Below, one piece after another: positions 8,164-17,773 of a DNA stretch of 64,000 bases; the stretch's first letter is position 1; each line of letters begins with the position of its first letter. The notes below the pieces were generated by a model. It did no database searches. It saw only the letters and a list, made by a program, of their open reading frames with translations, and was not told the origin of the DNA. The DNA comes from Streptococcus azizii (GTDB taxonomy: Bacteria; Bacillota; Bacilli; Lactobacillales; Streptococcaceae), in the NCBI RefSeq assembly GCF_001984715.1, contig NZ_MSPR01000007.1, forward strand, positions 44,929 to 108,928. The letters are read 5' to 3'. Position numbers and translations under genes: made by a program.

Positions 8164-10929
8164 TCATGATTGATAGTGATTTCTAAACGATAGACAGACG
8201 ATACCAAGGACGAACATTCCTGCAAGTAGCCCTACTTTCTTACTACTTTCTCCTGTTGCAGGGAGTTGTCGCTCTGATAGCTGGTCTTGATCTTGCGGGT
8301 AATCTGGGAATAAGAGGGTATTTTTTGAATCATTTGAAACTTGCTTTTCCGTGCCTATCTCTATAACATGATAAACTACAGGAAAAGCTGCTGGCGATCT
8401 GACTTCCGTTCGATTGCTCTCTTCATCAATAGGATTGGTCAGTTCATCTGCGGGGATTGGAGTAAGGTCTTTTTCAGGAGCTTTGATTTGTTCGCTACCA
8501 GCACTATTCCCCGGTGTCTCTTTATGAGGAAGGGATGCACCTACTGGTTGCGTCTTGGTTACTCCCCTAACATCTAAATCAATGTCCTTTACATCTCTCT
8601 CCGTAACCTTATCAAGCGTCGTGGGAGAGGGTACGGGGCTTACTTCTGTCTGATTCGTCCCTTTGTCAGCGGGATTTTCCAGCTCATCTGTTGGGGTTGG
8701 AGTAGCTTCCTTGGCGGATACTTTGATTGCATCCATATCCTGATTGTCTCCCTCTACCTCATTATGAGCAGTAGAACTATCCAACATGTCTATCGTTGGC
8801 TCTACTGATGGTGCTAGATTTGATGTTTCTTCATCTCCCTGCCCTTTCTCTGATTGTGCTTTTACAGTGACTGGGATAGTCAAGATACGGCTGGTCTTAT
8901 TCTTAAAGGTCACTTTTAACCTTGCTTTAAAATTCCCCACTAGCTCACTACTGACCGCTTCAACTATTTCAATCATGCTATCTTCTGGTAAGTTTTGAAT
9001 AGTCTCTTCTAGCGTGATGAAATCCCCTTGATATACCTCTTTAGCTACAATATTCTCAGGTGGAATAGTTGGAATCTCCTCAATCAACAGAGCTGTTTTT
9101 ACTGTATCTCCTAAACTAGCTGAGACTTCCTTTTTCTGCACCAACAGTTGTTCCAGCGGAATGCTATCTTCTGACTGATCCGCATAGATAACAACCAGTC
9201 CTTCCTTGGGTCTAATCTGGTAGCGAACACTATCGGGGAGATAGCCTTTGTTTATTTCAGTCATGGATTCAATCAAAGTGGCTTCTTCCTCTGGGGAGAT
9301 AGCGGTTGGATCGGTGACTTCCATTTTATCACTAGGTATTTTGGGAGTGTATTGTTCGGCTTCCATAAGAGGAGGTGCGCTCACTACAAGAGGAATATCA
9401 ACGTCCCTTGTACTCTGATCGGAAAACATGAGGCGGATTTTTCCAATATAGTTTCCAGGTTTCGTTAAATCGATGGTTGTATAATCAGTGATGTCTTCTA
9501 TTGACGCATCATCTGGTACTCCACTAATATTATCCGTAAAATCAACGGTAGTACCTGCGATAATTTCCTCAGAAGTCACGATAAAATCTGCATAAACCTG
9601 ACCATCCGTCACTCTTTCATTGAAATGCAAATCCGTGAGCACAGCTTCCTTATAGCCCACTTCATGCATCCTTGTTCGCCTTCCAACTGAAAATTCTGGT
9701 AGGTGATTGATCAACTCTTCAAAATAAGTTCTAGAACCGTGGCCATTTGACGAGGAGCCAACACTTATCGCCCCTTCAAAGGTTCCTACCATTCTGATGG
9801 TTCTGTCATTATCGACGATATAATGCGTCGCTTTCCCTTGCTTCATTAGCTCATTTCCTTCCTCAGCCAATGAATTTAACCAGCTGTTAAATAAGTTCCC
9901 TTTAATTTTAGGTGCATTAAAAGTATAGGCCTTTTTATACCAAGTATATCCTCTTTTACTTGCTTCAATCAACCCACGTTGAGCTAAGTAGCCACCTAAG
10001 GAGTGACCCGTAACATAAAGATTATGAATACTAGGATCCCCGTCGTATCGTTGCAACAGTCTTTCCAAAACACCAGCTTGTCCCGGGTTTGCTCCTACAA
10101 AGATAGATAGATCATCGTCTACATCTCGCGCCCCTTTTGTTCCCCTTATTCCTAGTACCTGCACTGCTCCATCTTCTAAATATGGATAAGGACTGCTCGT
10201 TTCAAATAAGACTGCATCAAACCCTTCCTCTAAGTGATAAATCTCTCTAACCTTCCAAAAATGCGAAAGTTCATTATGCATCATGGAATACTCCAATCGA
10301 TTATCATACAATTCCGTCAATTCGCTCCGTTCATCTAACACCTTATTGATGTAAGCATCCTCTCGATATACTAATTCCATAAACATCGTCATATCTCTTG
10401 TGGTGACATTCCACACAAGGGGCTGGTCATCGTCTTTATCGGATAAGCCATCGCCATCTGTATCATAAAGTAATGGATGACTGTTATATGCATAGTATTG
10501 TTTATTGTCTTTCAGATAGGTATGTATCTCCTCTGCATTTATGAGTCCATCCCCGTCGTCATCACTATCTGGAGATAGTATTTTTCCTCTATATAAAAGA
10601 GAATCAACCCTTCCATCCTCTAAACGTATTTTCCCTTCTGAAATCAGCCTTGCAGTCTCCACTGTTAATGGTAACTGGGGGTATTCTTGTGCAGATACAG
10701 GCTGTCCTAGAAAGAAGGTAGTTGTTATCAGCCCACACAGTGAGAGAAATAATACTCTTTGAAAATCAACATGAGTCGTTATCAACTTGACTGGATGAAT
10801 ACTAGTTCTCTCTTTACCTACGAGGAGGATAGATTCACTATTCTTATGTCTCCACCTTTCATATTTTTCAATGATGAGCGCTAGGCTATTTTCAATTTTC
10901 CTTGAGTATAAGCACTTTTGCTGTTCCAT
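8164..10929 (-). CDS. LPxTG-anchored class 3 lipase-like surface protein with Ca-binding repeats
   Basis: A 921-residue secreted protein. An unusually long N-terminal extension (about 55 residues) precedes a hydrophobic signal core (58-76) and a PVSA cleavage site near residue 80. Two thrombospondin type 3-like calcium motifs follow (SDDDGDGL at 122-129; DTDGDGLSDKDDD at 156-168). Then comes an alpha/beta-hydrolase lipase domain with nucleophile elbow GHSLGG (Ser310). The middle has two or more Rib/Ig-like domains, then a Pro/Thr/Glu-rich stalk. LPATG at 889-893, a hydrophobic stretch and a short charged tail mark sortase anchoring. The start at MEQQKC has GGAGGA just upstream. Enzymatic activity is inferred from the fold only. 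Confidence 0.8.
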   Translation of the reverse strand: MEQQKCLYSRKIENSLALIIEKYERWRHKNSESILLVGKERTSIHPVKLITTHVDFQRVLFLSLCGLITTTFFLGQPVSAQEYPQLPLTVETARLISEGKIRLEDGRVDSLLYRGKILSPDSDDDGDGLINAEEIHTYLKDNKQYYAYNSHPLLYDTDGDGLSDKDDDQPLVWNVTTRDMTMFMELVYREDAYINKVLDERSELTELYDNRLEYSMMHNELSHFWKVREIYHLEEGFDAVLFETSSPYPYLEDGAVQVLGIRGTKGARDVDDDLSIFVGANPGQAGVLERLLQRYDGDPSIHNLYVTGHSLGGYLAQRGLIEASKRGYTWYKKAYTFNAPKIKGNLFNSWLNSLAEEGNELMKQGKATHYIVDNDRTIRMVGTFEGAISVGSSSNGHGSRTYFEELINHLPEFSVGRRTRMHEVGYKEAVLTDLHFNERVTDGQVYADFIVTSEEIIAGTTVDFTDNISGVPDDASIEDITDYTTIDLTKPGNYIGKIRLMFSDQSTRDVDIPLVVSAPPLMEAEQYTPKIPSDKMEVTDPTAISPEEEATLIESMTEINKGYLPDSVRYQIRPKEGLVVIYADQSEDSIPLEQLLVQKKEVSASLGDTVKTALLIEEIPTIPPENIVAKEVYQGDFITLEETIQNLPEDSMIEIVEAVSSELVGNFKARLKVTFKNKTSRILTIPVTVKAQSEKGQGDEETSNLAPSVEPTIDMLDSSTAHNEVEGDNQDMDAIKVSAKEATPTPTDELENPADKGTNQTEVSPVPSPTTLDKVTERDVKDIDLDVRGVTKTQPVGASLPHKETPGNSAGSEQIKAPEKDLTPIPADELTNPIDEESNRTEVRSPAAFPVVYHVIEIGTEKQVSNDSKNTLLFPDYPQDQDQLSERQLPATGESSKKVGLLAGMFVLGIVCLSFRNHYQS

Positions 10930-10942
10930 TTCTTCCTCCATT

Positions 10943-10983
10943 AAAACAACAAGGGAGCTTCCTTGCAATCACTCCCTCATTGT
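10943..10983 (-). terminator. possible attenuator/terminator between Rib-type gene and lipase gene
   Basis: On the minus strand ACAATGAGGGAG pairs with CTCCCTTGTTGT at 10 of 12 positions, followed by TTTTA. It lies in the 66-bp gap just ahead of the lipase ribosome site, so it could reduce lipase expression relative to the Rib-type protein. Confidence 0.5.
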
Positions 10984-10995
10984 TCTCATCTAACA

Positions 10996-13900
10996 TTAGC
11001 CTTTACTTCGCTTTTGAATAGTATCGCGTGCTTTTTTTACTAGAGCAAAAAACACACCTATACCAGCTAACAATATTCCTACTACTCCCAATAGACTCAG
11101 TCGAGTACCTGTTTGTGGTAATTTCCGTACCCTACCTAGCATCTGATTAAGGGAATTAGATGCTCCTGATCCATCAACTTTTGATTGGTTTCGGGAATTG
11201 TTCTTATCCGCATCACTACGGGGGTCGACAACCGTCACTGTGACGGAGATTTCATCAGTCGAGCCATCTGGGTAGGTTACAACAACTATAGCAGACTTGT
11301 CACCAACGGTGCTGGTATCTACTGGAGTTTTATAGCTTACCTGACTGCCTGATGGGACTTGAACGAGGGAACGGGCTACGTCTGGAGTATCACCTAGATT
11401 CACCTCTTGATTCTGTCCTTGCGGGTCATTCTTATCCGCATCACTACGGGGGTCTACGACCGTCACCGTGACAGGAATTTCATCAGTTGAGCCATCTGGA
11501 TAGGTTACAACAACAATCGTATCCTTAGTGCCAACGGTGCTGGTATCTACTGGAGTTTTATAGCTTACTTGACTGCCTGATGGGACTTGAACGAGGGAAC
11601 GGGCTGCGTCTGGAGTATCACCTAGATTTACCTCTTGGTTCTGTCCTTGCGGATTGTTCTTATCTGCATCGCTACGGGTGTCGACAACTGTCACTGTGAC
11701 GGGAATTTCATCAGTTGAGCCATCTGGGTAGGTCACGACAACAACTGCAGGCTTGTCGCCAACGGTGCTAGTATCCACTGGAATTTTATAGCTTACCTGA
11801 CTGCCTGATGGGACACTATCTAAGGAGTTCGCAGGAGTCGGAACTTCGCCAACAGTGACTGTCTGCGGACGACCTTGCGGGTCATTCTTATCCGCATCAC
11901 TACGTGGGTCAACAACCGTCACTGTGACTGGGATTTCATCACTCGAGCCATCTGGGTAGGTCACGACAACAACCGTATCCTTAGTGCCAGCAGTGCTAGT
12001 ATCTACTGGAGTTTTATAGCTTACCTGACTACCTGCTGGAACTTGAACGAGGGAACGGGCTGCGTCTGGAGTATCACCTAGATTCACCTCTTGATTTTGT
12101 CCTTGCGGATTGTTCCTATCCGCATCATTGCGTGGGTCGACAACCGTTACTGTAACGGGAATTTCATCAGTTGAGCCATCTGGGTAGGTCACGACAACAA
12201 CTGCAGGCTTGTCGCCAACGGTGCTGGTATCTACTGGGGTCTTATAACTTACTTGGCTGCCTGATGGGACACTATCTAGGGAGTTCGCAGGGATGGGAGC
12301 TTCGCCAACAGTGACTGTCTGCGGACGACCTTGCGGGTCGTTCTTATCCGCATCACTACGGGGGTCAACAACTGTCACTGTGACAGGGATTTCATCAGTT
12401 GAGCCGTCTGGGTAGGTCACGACAACAACTGTAGGCTTGTCGCCAACGGTGCTAGTATCCACTGGAGTTTTATAGCTTACCTGACTGCCTGATGGGACAC
12501 TATCTAGGGAGTTCGCAGGGATGGGAGCTTCGCCAACAGTGACTGTCTGCGGACGACCTTGTGGCTCATTCCTATCCGCATCACTACGTGGGTCGACAAC
12601 TGTCACTGTGACTGGGATTTCATCAGTTGAGCCATCTGGATAGGTTACAACAACAATCGTATCCTTAGTGCCAGCAGTGCTAGTATCCACTGGAGTTTTA
12701 TAGCTTACCTGACTTCCTGCTGGAACTTGAACAAGGGAGTTAGTAGCCTCTGGAGTATCCCCTAGATTCACCTCTTGATTCTGTCCTTGCGGGTCATTCT
12801 TATCCGCATCACTACGGGGGTCGACAACCGTCACTGTGACGGGAAGTTCATCACTCGAGCCATCTGGGTAGGTCACGACAACAACTGCAGGCTTGTCGCC
12901 AACAGTGCTGCTATCCACTGGAGTTTTATAGCTTACTTGACTTCCTGCTGGAACTTGAACGAGGGAACGGGCTACATCTGGAGTATCACCTAGATTCACC
13001 TCTTGGTTCTGTCCTTGCGGATTGTTCTTATCCGCATCACTACGTGGGTCTACGACCGTCACCGTGACAGGAATTTCATCAGTTGAGCCATCTGGATAGG
13101 TTACGACAACAATCGTATCCTTAGTGCCAGCGGTGCTAGTATCCACTGGAGTTTTATAGCTTACCTGACTTCCTGATGGAACTTGAACGAGGGAACGGGC
13201 TGCGTCTGGAGTATCACCAATATTCACCTCTTGGTTCTGTCCTTGCGGATTGTTCCTATCCGCTTCACTGCGGGGGGCGACAACTGTCACTGTGACAGGA
13301 ATTTCATCAGTTGAGCCATCTGGGTAGGTCACAATGACAACTGCAGGCTTGTCGCCAACGGCGCTGGTATCTACTGGGGTCTTATAGGAGACCTGACTAC
13401 CTGTTGGGACTTGAACGAGGGAGTTGGTAGCCTCTGGAGTATCCCCTAGATTCACCTCTTGATTTTGTCCTTTCGGATTGTTCTTATCCGCATCACTGCG
13501 GGGGTCAACAACTGTCACTGTGACAGAGATTTCATCAGTTGAACCATCTGGGTAGGTTACAACGACAACTGTAGACTTGTCGCCAACGGTGCTAGTATCT
13601 ACTGGAGTTTTATAGCTTACCTGACTACCTGCTGGAACTTGAACGAGGGAACGGGCTGCGTCTGGAGTGTCACCTAGATTCACTTCTTGATTCTGACCTT
13701 GCGGGTTATTCCTATCCGCATCACTACGGGGGTCAACAACCGTCACTGTGACGGGGATTTCATCAATCGAGCCATCTGGGTAGGTCACGACAACAACTGC
13801 AGGCTTGTCGCCAGCGGTGCTGGTATCGACTGGGGTCTTATAGGAGACCTGACTGCCTGATGGGACACTATCTAGGGAGTTCGCAGGAGTCGGAACTTCG

Positions 13901-16446
13901 CCAACAGTGACTGTCTGCGGACGACCTTGCGGGTCGTTCCTATCCGCATCACTACGTGGGTCAACAACTGTCACTGTAACAGGGAGTTCATCAGTCGAGC
14001 CATCTGGGTAGGTCACGACAACTATAGCAGGCTTGTCGCCAACAGCGCTGGTATCTACTGGAATCTTATAGGAGACCTGACTTCCTGCTGGAACACTATC
14101 TAGGGAGTTCGCAGGGATGGGAGCTTCGCCAACAGTGACTGTCTGCGGACGACCTTGTGGGTCATTCTTATCCGCATCACTGCGGGGGTCAACAACTGTC
14201 ACTGTAACAGGGAGTTCATCACTAGAGCCATCTAGGTAGGTCACGACAACAACTGCAGGCTTGTCGCCAACGGTGCTAGTATCCACTGGAGTCTTATAGG
14301 AGACCTGACTTCCTGCTGGAACACTATCTAGGGAGTTCGCAGGAGTCGGAACTTCGTCAACAGTGACTGTCTGCGGACGACCTTGCGGGTCGTTCTTATC
14401 CGCATCACTGCGGGGGTCAACAACTGTCACTGTAACGGGAATTTCATCACTAGAGCCATCTGGGTAGGTCACGACAACAACTGCAGGCTTATCGCCAGCG
14501 GTGCTGGTATCCACTGGAGTCTTATAACTTACTTGGCTACCTGCTGGAATTTGAACAAGGGAGTTAGTAGCCTCTGGAGTATCACCTAGATTCACCTCTT
14601 GATTTTGACCTTGCGGGTCGTTCTTATCCGCATCACTGCGGGGGTCGACAACTGTCACTGTGACTGGGAGTTCATCAGTTGAGCCATCTGGGTAGGTCAC
14701 GACAACTATAGCAGGCTTGTCACCAACGGTGCTGGTATCTACTGGAGTTTTATAGCTTACTTGACTGCCTGCTGGAACTTGAACGAGGGAACGGGCTACG
14801 TCTGGAGTATCACCTAGATTCACCTCTTGATTCTGTCCTTGCGGGTCATTCTTATCCGCATCGTTGCGTGGGTCAACAACTGTCACTGTGACGGAGATTT
14901 CATCAGTCGAGCCATCTGGATAGGTCACGACAACTATAGCAGGCTTGTCACCAACGGTGCTGGTATCCACTGGAGTTTTATAGCTTACTTGACTTCCTAC
15001 TGGGACACTATCTAGGGAGTTAGCGGGGGTTGGAGCTTCGCCAACAGTGACTGTCTGCGGACGACCTTGCGGATCGTTCCTATCCGCATCATTGCGGGGG
15101 TCAACAACCGTCACTGTGACTGGGATTTCATCAGTTGAGCCGTCTGGGTAGGTCACGACAACAACTGCAGGCTTATCGCCAATGGTGCTGGTATCTACTG
15201 GAGTTTTATAGCTTACCTGACTGCCTGATGGAACACTATCTAGGGAGTTAGCAGGGGTTGGAGCTTCGCCAACAGTGACTGTCTGCGGACGACCTTGCGG
15301 GTCATTCTTATCCGCATCCGTATATGAAGTATCAATAATAGCAATCTTACTAAAATTATATATTCCTGTGCCATTTGGTTTCGTAGCAGCAGTTCCTGTC
15401 GCTTCTCGGGAGGTTGCACCGACCGTTATCCAAACCTTATCTGTAAAGTCTACATCCTGTCTGAAATCCTGTCCCCACTTCATATAGTTACCAAATTGAC
15501 TGGCGACATTGGGCGTACCTGCTCCTAGATAGGTAACTTCATTGGGTAGTATCCTTGTATCAAATTCGTAGATACGAGTGGCATCCTGTATGGTTGCTGA
15601 CTGCATAAAATCTTCCAAAAAATACTTGGAATAATAAATATATTTTTCAATATTATACCGAGAACTGGCTTCACGGTCTGGACCAGTGACTCCGAGACGG
15701 TAACCTCCTGCCCATTCTGTCGTAGGATAGCCTTTTTCTCCAAAAATAGTAAACTCACGCGTCGTTCCATCTGGGAATCTCACCTCTTTTGGAGTACCTG
15801 CATAAATTTTTCTTGATCTGGTCTCCATGCTATCAAAGTCACTTGGATAGGTAGTTAAGGTAGTTGTTGAATTGGAAACCCTCCAATTCTCAGGTTTCCC
15901 CAACCCCCGTGAGGTACCGATGAGGTAATAAGGACGATAAAAATCTCTCATGACCCCCTTATACTCACCACTATTGGTACCTTTAATAATTACTTTCCAG
16001 TGTATGCTCGTTTTATCCTCGTTTAGGGTTCCCTTGATACGAATCAATTCGTCTGCATAATTGGCATTTCCTCCAGGTTTTGCAGACCAGCCAAATTTGC
16101 TAGCTGTTCCTTCGGTATAGAAAGGATCAGCTATTGCAGCCCTCCAGCCAAGCGGACCAATCTGTGAGTAACCACTCTCTGAAATCACCACCGCATCACT
16201 ACCATCCTCAAAGTTATCTGGCTTCCACTCGGATATAGGTGAAGCTGACTCTGAACTTCGAGTAAGGGTAGCATGCTCTGGTTCAACTCTTGATTCAGCC
16301 TGTGCATTTATAATACTTCCAAAAATAATTGTAGCCCCAATGATACAAGAAACGAGCCTTGTACCAATCTTTTTCAAACCATATCTGAGTTCTACTTTTT
16401 CATCTTTTAAAAGAGGCTTTCGTTTTCCTCTATCACTATACTTCAT
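10996..16446 (-). CDS. Rib-type repeat surface protein, LPQTG anchored
   Basis: A 1816-residue cell-wall protein. A YSIRK-like signal (YGLKKIGTRLVSCIIG, residues 22-37) ends near NAQA (47-50). Residues about 55-376 form a unique N-terminal domain that I do not recognise, presumably the ligand-binding head. Residues 377-1744 are 18 tandem 76-residue repeats of the Rib/alpha-like type (PVTVTVVD, YPDGS, GSQVSYKTPVD), which in relatives form a stiff stalk. A short linker and LPQTG at 1776-1780 precede the membrane anchor. AAAGGAG seven bases ahead supports the start. Streptococcal relatives act in adhesion and immune evasion; the function here is inferred. Confidence 0.88.
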   Translation of the reverse strand: MKYSDRGKRKPLLKDEKVELRYGLKKIGTRLVSCIIGATIIFGSIINAQAESRVEPEHATLTRSSESASPISEWKPDNFEDGSDAVVISESGYSQIGPLGWRAAIADPFYTEGTASKFGWSAKPGGNANYADELIRIKGTLNEDKTSIHWKVIIKGTNSGEYKGVMRDFYRPYYLIGTSRGLGKPENWRVSNSTTTLTTYPSDFDSMETRSRKIYAGTPKEVRFPDGTTREFTIFGEKGYPTTEWAGGYRLGVTGPDREASSRYNIEKYIYYSKYFLEDFMQSATIQDATRIYEFDTRILPNEVTYLGAGTPNVASQFGNYMKWGQDFRQDVDFTDKVWITVGATSREATGTAATKPNGTGIYNFSKIAIIDTSYTDADKNDPQGRPQTVTVGEAPTPANSLDSVPSGSQVSYKTPVDTSTIGDKPAVVVVTYPDGSTDEIPVTVTVVDPRNDADRNDPQGRPQTVTVGEAPTPANSLDSVPVGSQVSYKTPVDTSTVGDKPAIVVVTYPDGSTDEISVTVTVVDPRNDADKNDPQGQNQEVNLGDTPDVARSLVQVPAGSQVSYKTPVDTSTVGDKPAIVVVTYPDGSTDELPVTVTVVDPRSDADKNDPQGQNQEVNLGDTPEATNSLVQIPAGSQVSYKTPVDTSTAGDKPAVVVVTYPDGSSDEIPVTVTVVDPRSDADKNDPQGRPQTVTVDEVPTPANSLDSVPAGSQVSYKTPVDTSTVGDKPAVVVVTYLDGSSDELPVTVTVVDPRSDADKNDPQGRPQTVTVGEAPIPANSLDSVPAGSQVSYKIPVDTSAVGDKPAIVVVTYPDGSTDELPVTVTVVDPRSDADRNDPQGRPQTVTVGEVPTPANSLDSVPSGSQVSYKTPVDTSTAGDKPAVVVVTYPDGSIDEIPVTVTVVDPRSDADRNNPQGQNQEVNLGDTPDAARSLVQVPAGSQVSYKTPVDTSTVGDKSTVVVVTYPDGSTDEISVTVTVVDPRSDADKNNPKGQNQEVNLGDTPEATNSLVQVPTGSQVSYKTPVDTSAVGDKPAVVIVTYPDGSTDEIPVTVTVVAPRSEADRNNPQGQNQEVNIGDTPDAARSLVQVPSGSQVSYKTPVDTSTAGTKDTIVVVTYPDGSTDEIPVTVTVVDPRSDADKNNPQGQNQEVNLGDTPDVARSLVQVPAGSQVSYKTPVDSSTVGDKPAVVVVTYPDGSSDELPVTVTVVDPRSDADKNDPQGQNQEVNLGDTPEATNSLVQVPAGSQVSYKTPVDTSTAGTKDTIVVVTYPDGSTDEIPVTVTVVDPRSDADRNEPQGRPQTVTVGEAPIPANSLDSVPSGSQVSYKTPVDTSTVGDKPTVVVVTYPDGSTDEIPVTVTVVDPRSDADKNDPQGRPQTVTVGEAPIPANSLDSVPSGSQVSYKTPVDTSTVGDKPAVVVVTYPDGSTDEIPVTVTVVDPRNDADRNNPQGQNQEVNLGDTPDAARSLVQVPAGSQVSYKTPVDTSTAGTKDTVVVVTYPDGSSDEIPVTVTVVDPRSDADKNDPQGRPQTVTVGEVPTPANSLDSVPSGSQVSYKIPVDTSTVGDKPAVVVVTYPDGSTDEIPVTVTVVDTRSDADKNNPQGQNQEVNLGDTPDAARSLVQVPSGSQVSYKTPVDTSTVGTKDTIVVVTYPDGSTDEIPVTVTVVDPRSDADKNDPQGQNQEVNLGDTPDVARSLVQVPSGSQVSYKTPVDTSTVGDKSAIVVVTYPDGSTDEISVTVTVVDPRSDADKNNSRNQSKVDGSGASNSLNQMLGRVRKLPQTGTRLSLLGVVGILLAGIGVFFALVKKARDTIQKRSKG
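11215..15318 (-). repeat. 18 x 228-bp tandem coding repeats (Rib-type)
   Basis: Every repeat is exactly 76 codons, starting with a DAD or EAD motif. The first half comes in two types: A (RPQTVTVGEAP...ANSLDSVP) and B (QNQEVNLGDTP...SLVQVP). Their order from the N-terminus is A A B B A A A B B B B B A A B A B B. A second variable site (DKPAV or TKDTI/V) switches partly independently. Confidence 0.93.
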
Positions 16447-16774
16447 TTCCGTACTCCTTTCACATCATATCGTTAATTGTCGCAAGGCTTGTAATCCTTA
16501 GAATAACATCACCCTTGCTAGTTTACATGCTTAACATTTCATTCTTACTTTCCTTTTGTCCTCCTTTTACTTTGCCACTATAACATTTATGCTCTTAATT
16601 TGATTAAATCACTACTCACCTCTCTTTCACAACCGACTCACAGCCTATACTCAGCAATCTTTTTTCATTCTGAAAAATATGACTAGCTCCACTTTCGGTC
16701 GACACTGTTCATTCCTCTAACCATATCTAACGTCAAGAGGAGTTAGGCTCAATTACATATAGACTATTAGTTAT
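16447..16774. other. 5' region of the Rib-type gene
   Basis: AT-rich non-coding DNA upstream of the surface protein gene. A ribosome-binding site (AAAGGAG) is clear, but I could not settle on a single -35/-10 pair. No small gene is supported. Confidence 0.45.
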
Positions 16775-16817
16775 AAGGTTTGACTATAAGTCAAACCTTT
16801 GATATACACAGTATATC
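16775..16817. other. two adjacent perfect hairpins
   Basis: AAGGTTTGACT-ata-AGTCAAACCTT (16775-16799) is followed after one base by GATATAC-aca-GTATATC (16801-16817). The stems are perfect, 11 and 7 bp, each with a 3-nt loop. No gene reads into them directly. They may be protein-binding sites or part of a leader RNA. Confidence 0.5.
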
Positions 16818-16895
16818 AAGACCATTTTTATATGTGTTTACTTTTAAAATAGCAAAACCATCAGATACTTGTCCAGAATCAAGCAATCCCCTTTA

Positions 16896-16977
16896 ATACT
16901 CTTTAAAAATCAAAAGGATACTTCATCCACTACCTTCGGTTTCCTTGCCTATTCAGAGATCAATTTTTTTTGAGTAT
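16896..16977. repeat. BOX-like element
   Basis: It starts atactctttaaaaatcaaaa and ends in gagtat, about 82 bp, in the opposite orientation to the copy at 63137-63240. The inside is shorter than in that copy. Confidence 0.7.
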
Positions 16978-17000
16978 GAGTGAAATGTTTGAAGGGTGGG

Positions 17001-17030
17001 GAAAATAAAAAGAACCGATTTCTCGATTCT
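17001..17030 (-). terminator. terminator of the hemW operon
   Basis: On the minus strand AGAATCGA-GAAA-TCGGTTCT, with one G-U pair, is followed by TTTTATTTTC. It lies about 100 bases after the last gene of the operon. Confidence 0.7.
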
Positions 17031-17125
17031 CTATCTGATATACATTATAGTGTTCGTTAAGATAATTGGAAAAGACTAGCCTAGGACATAGATGAGCCTT
17101 TCAGCCACAAACGCTTGTCACTTAC

Positions 17126-17773
17126 CTAGAAGGATTTCTCAGCACTTATCCTATTTTTCTTAAAATGGCAGGCAAACACCATTCCAATACACAGGCTCTC
17201 ATATAGGGCAAAAAAGAGCAGGAAACAATGGAGGAAAAATTCTGCCGGCAAAATATAGATAACTGGATCCGTGTGGGGATTAAATAGCCAACTACTATCG
17301 CCAACAAACAGGACTTGGTGAAAGAGGGTGAAAAAGCGCTCAAAGCCTACGACCACTCCAAACCCACCAATCAAGATTGGCAAAACCGCTGCTGCTACAA
17401 AGACAGTTTGATACAAGTTACCATACCCTTTTCTTACAATCCTTCTCCAAAAATATAGAAAGCCTAGCAAACTTATCAGAAAAATAGCCTGAGCAAGATG
17501 AAAAAGCCACTTGACTTGCTGAAAATGGTGTAGACCACTTGCCGATGAGGGGAAACTAGCCATGGATAGCTCTTGCACCCAAGGTAGGGTCAAATAACGC
17601 AGGAGGATGTTAAAGTTATATCCAATCTCTCTAGCTTCCATATAGACTACATCCTCTAGTCGCAACCATTGGATTTCTAAAGGATAGAGCATCCAAATCA
17701 GGTAAATAGTCGCGAGCAAGGCGGCTGACAGGATAAAAAGGAGGCTGGCCACTAGGGAACATTTAATTTTCAT
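17126..17773 (-). CDS. TIGR01906-family integral membrane protein
   Basis: A 215-residue polytopic membrane protein of a family common in streptococci and lactobacilli, function unknown. Hydrophobic segments lie at about 7-28, 94-112, 125-150 and 178-205, with a large extracytoplasmic loop after the first. The ATG at 17773 is preferred because GGAG lies a few bases upstream within the end of the HAD gene. The two genes overlap by 11 bases, implying translational coupling. It is the last gene of the hemW operon. Confidence 0.75.
   Translation of the reverse strand: MKIKCSLVASLLFILSAALLATIYLIWMLYPLEIQWLRLEDVVYMEAREIGYNFNILLRYLTLPWVQELSMASFPSSASGLHHFQQVKWLFHLAQAIFLISLLGFLYFWRRIVRKGYGNLYQTVFVAAAVLPILIGGFGVVVGFERFFTLFHQVLFVGDSSWLFNPHTDPVIYILPAEFFLHCFLLFFALYESLCIGMVFACHFKKNRISAEKSF

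Noticed and set aside
11875..15015. Plus-strand open frames of about 60-72 codons opposite the Rib repeats
   Set aside because: They recur at the repeat period and mirror the coding repeats; no independent gene evidence.
11215..15318. Regular repeats considered as CRISPR
   Set aside because: The 228-bp units are contiguous and in frame within a surface protein, with no spacers and no cas genes.
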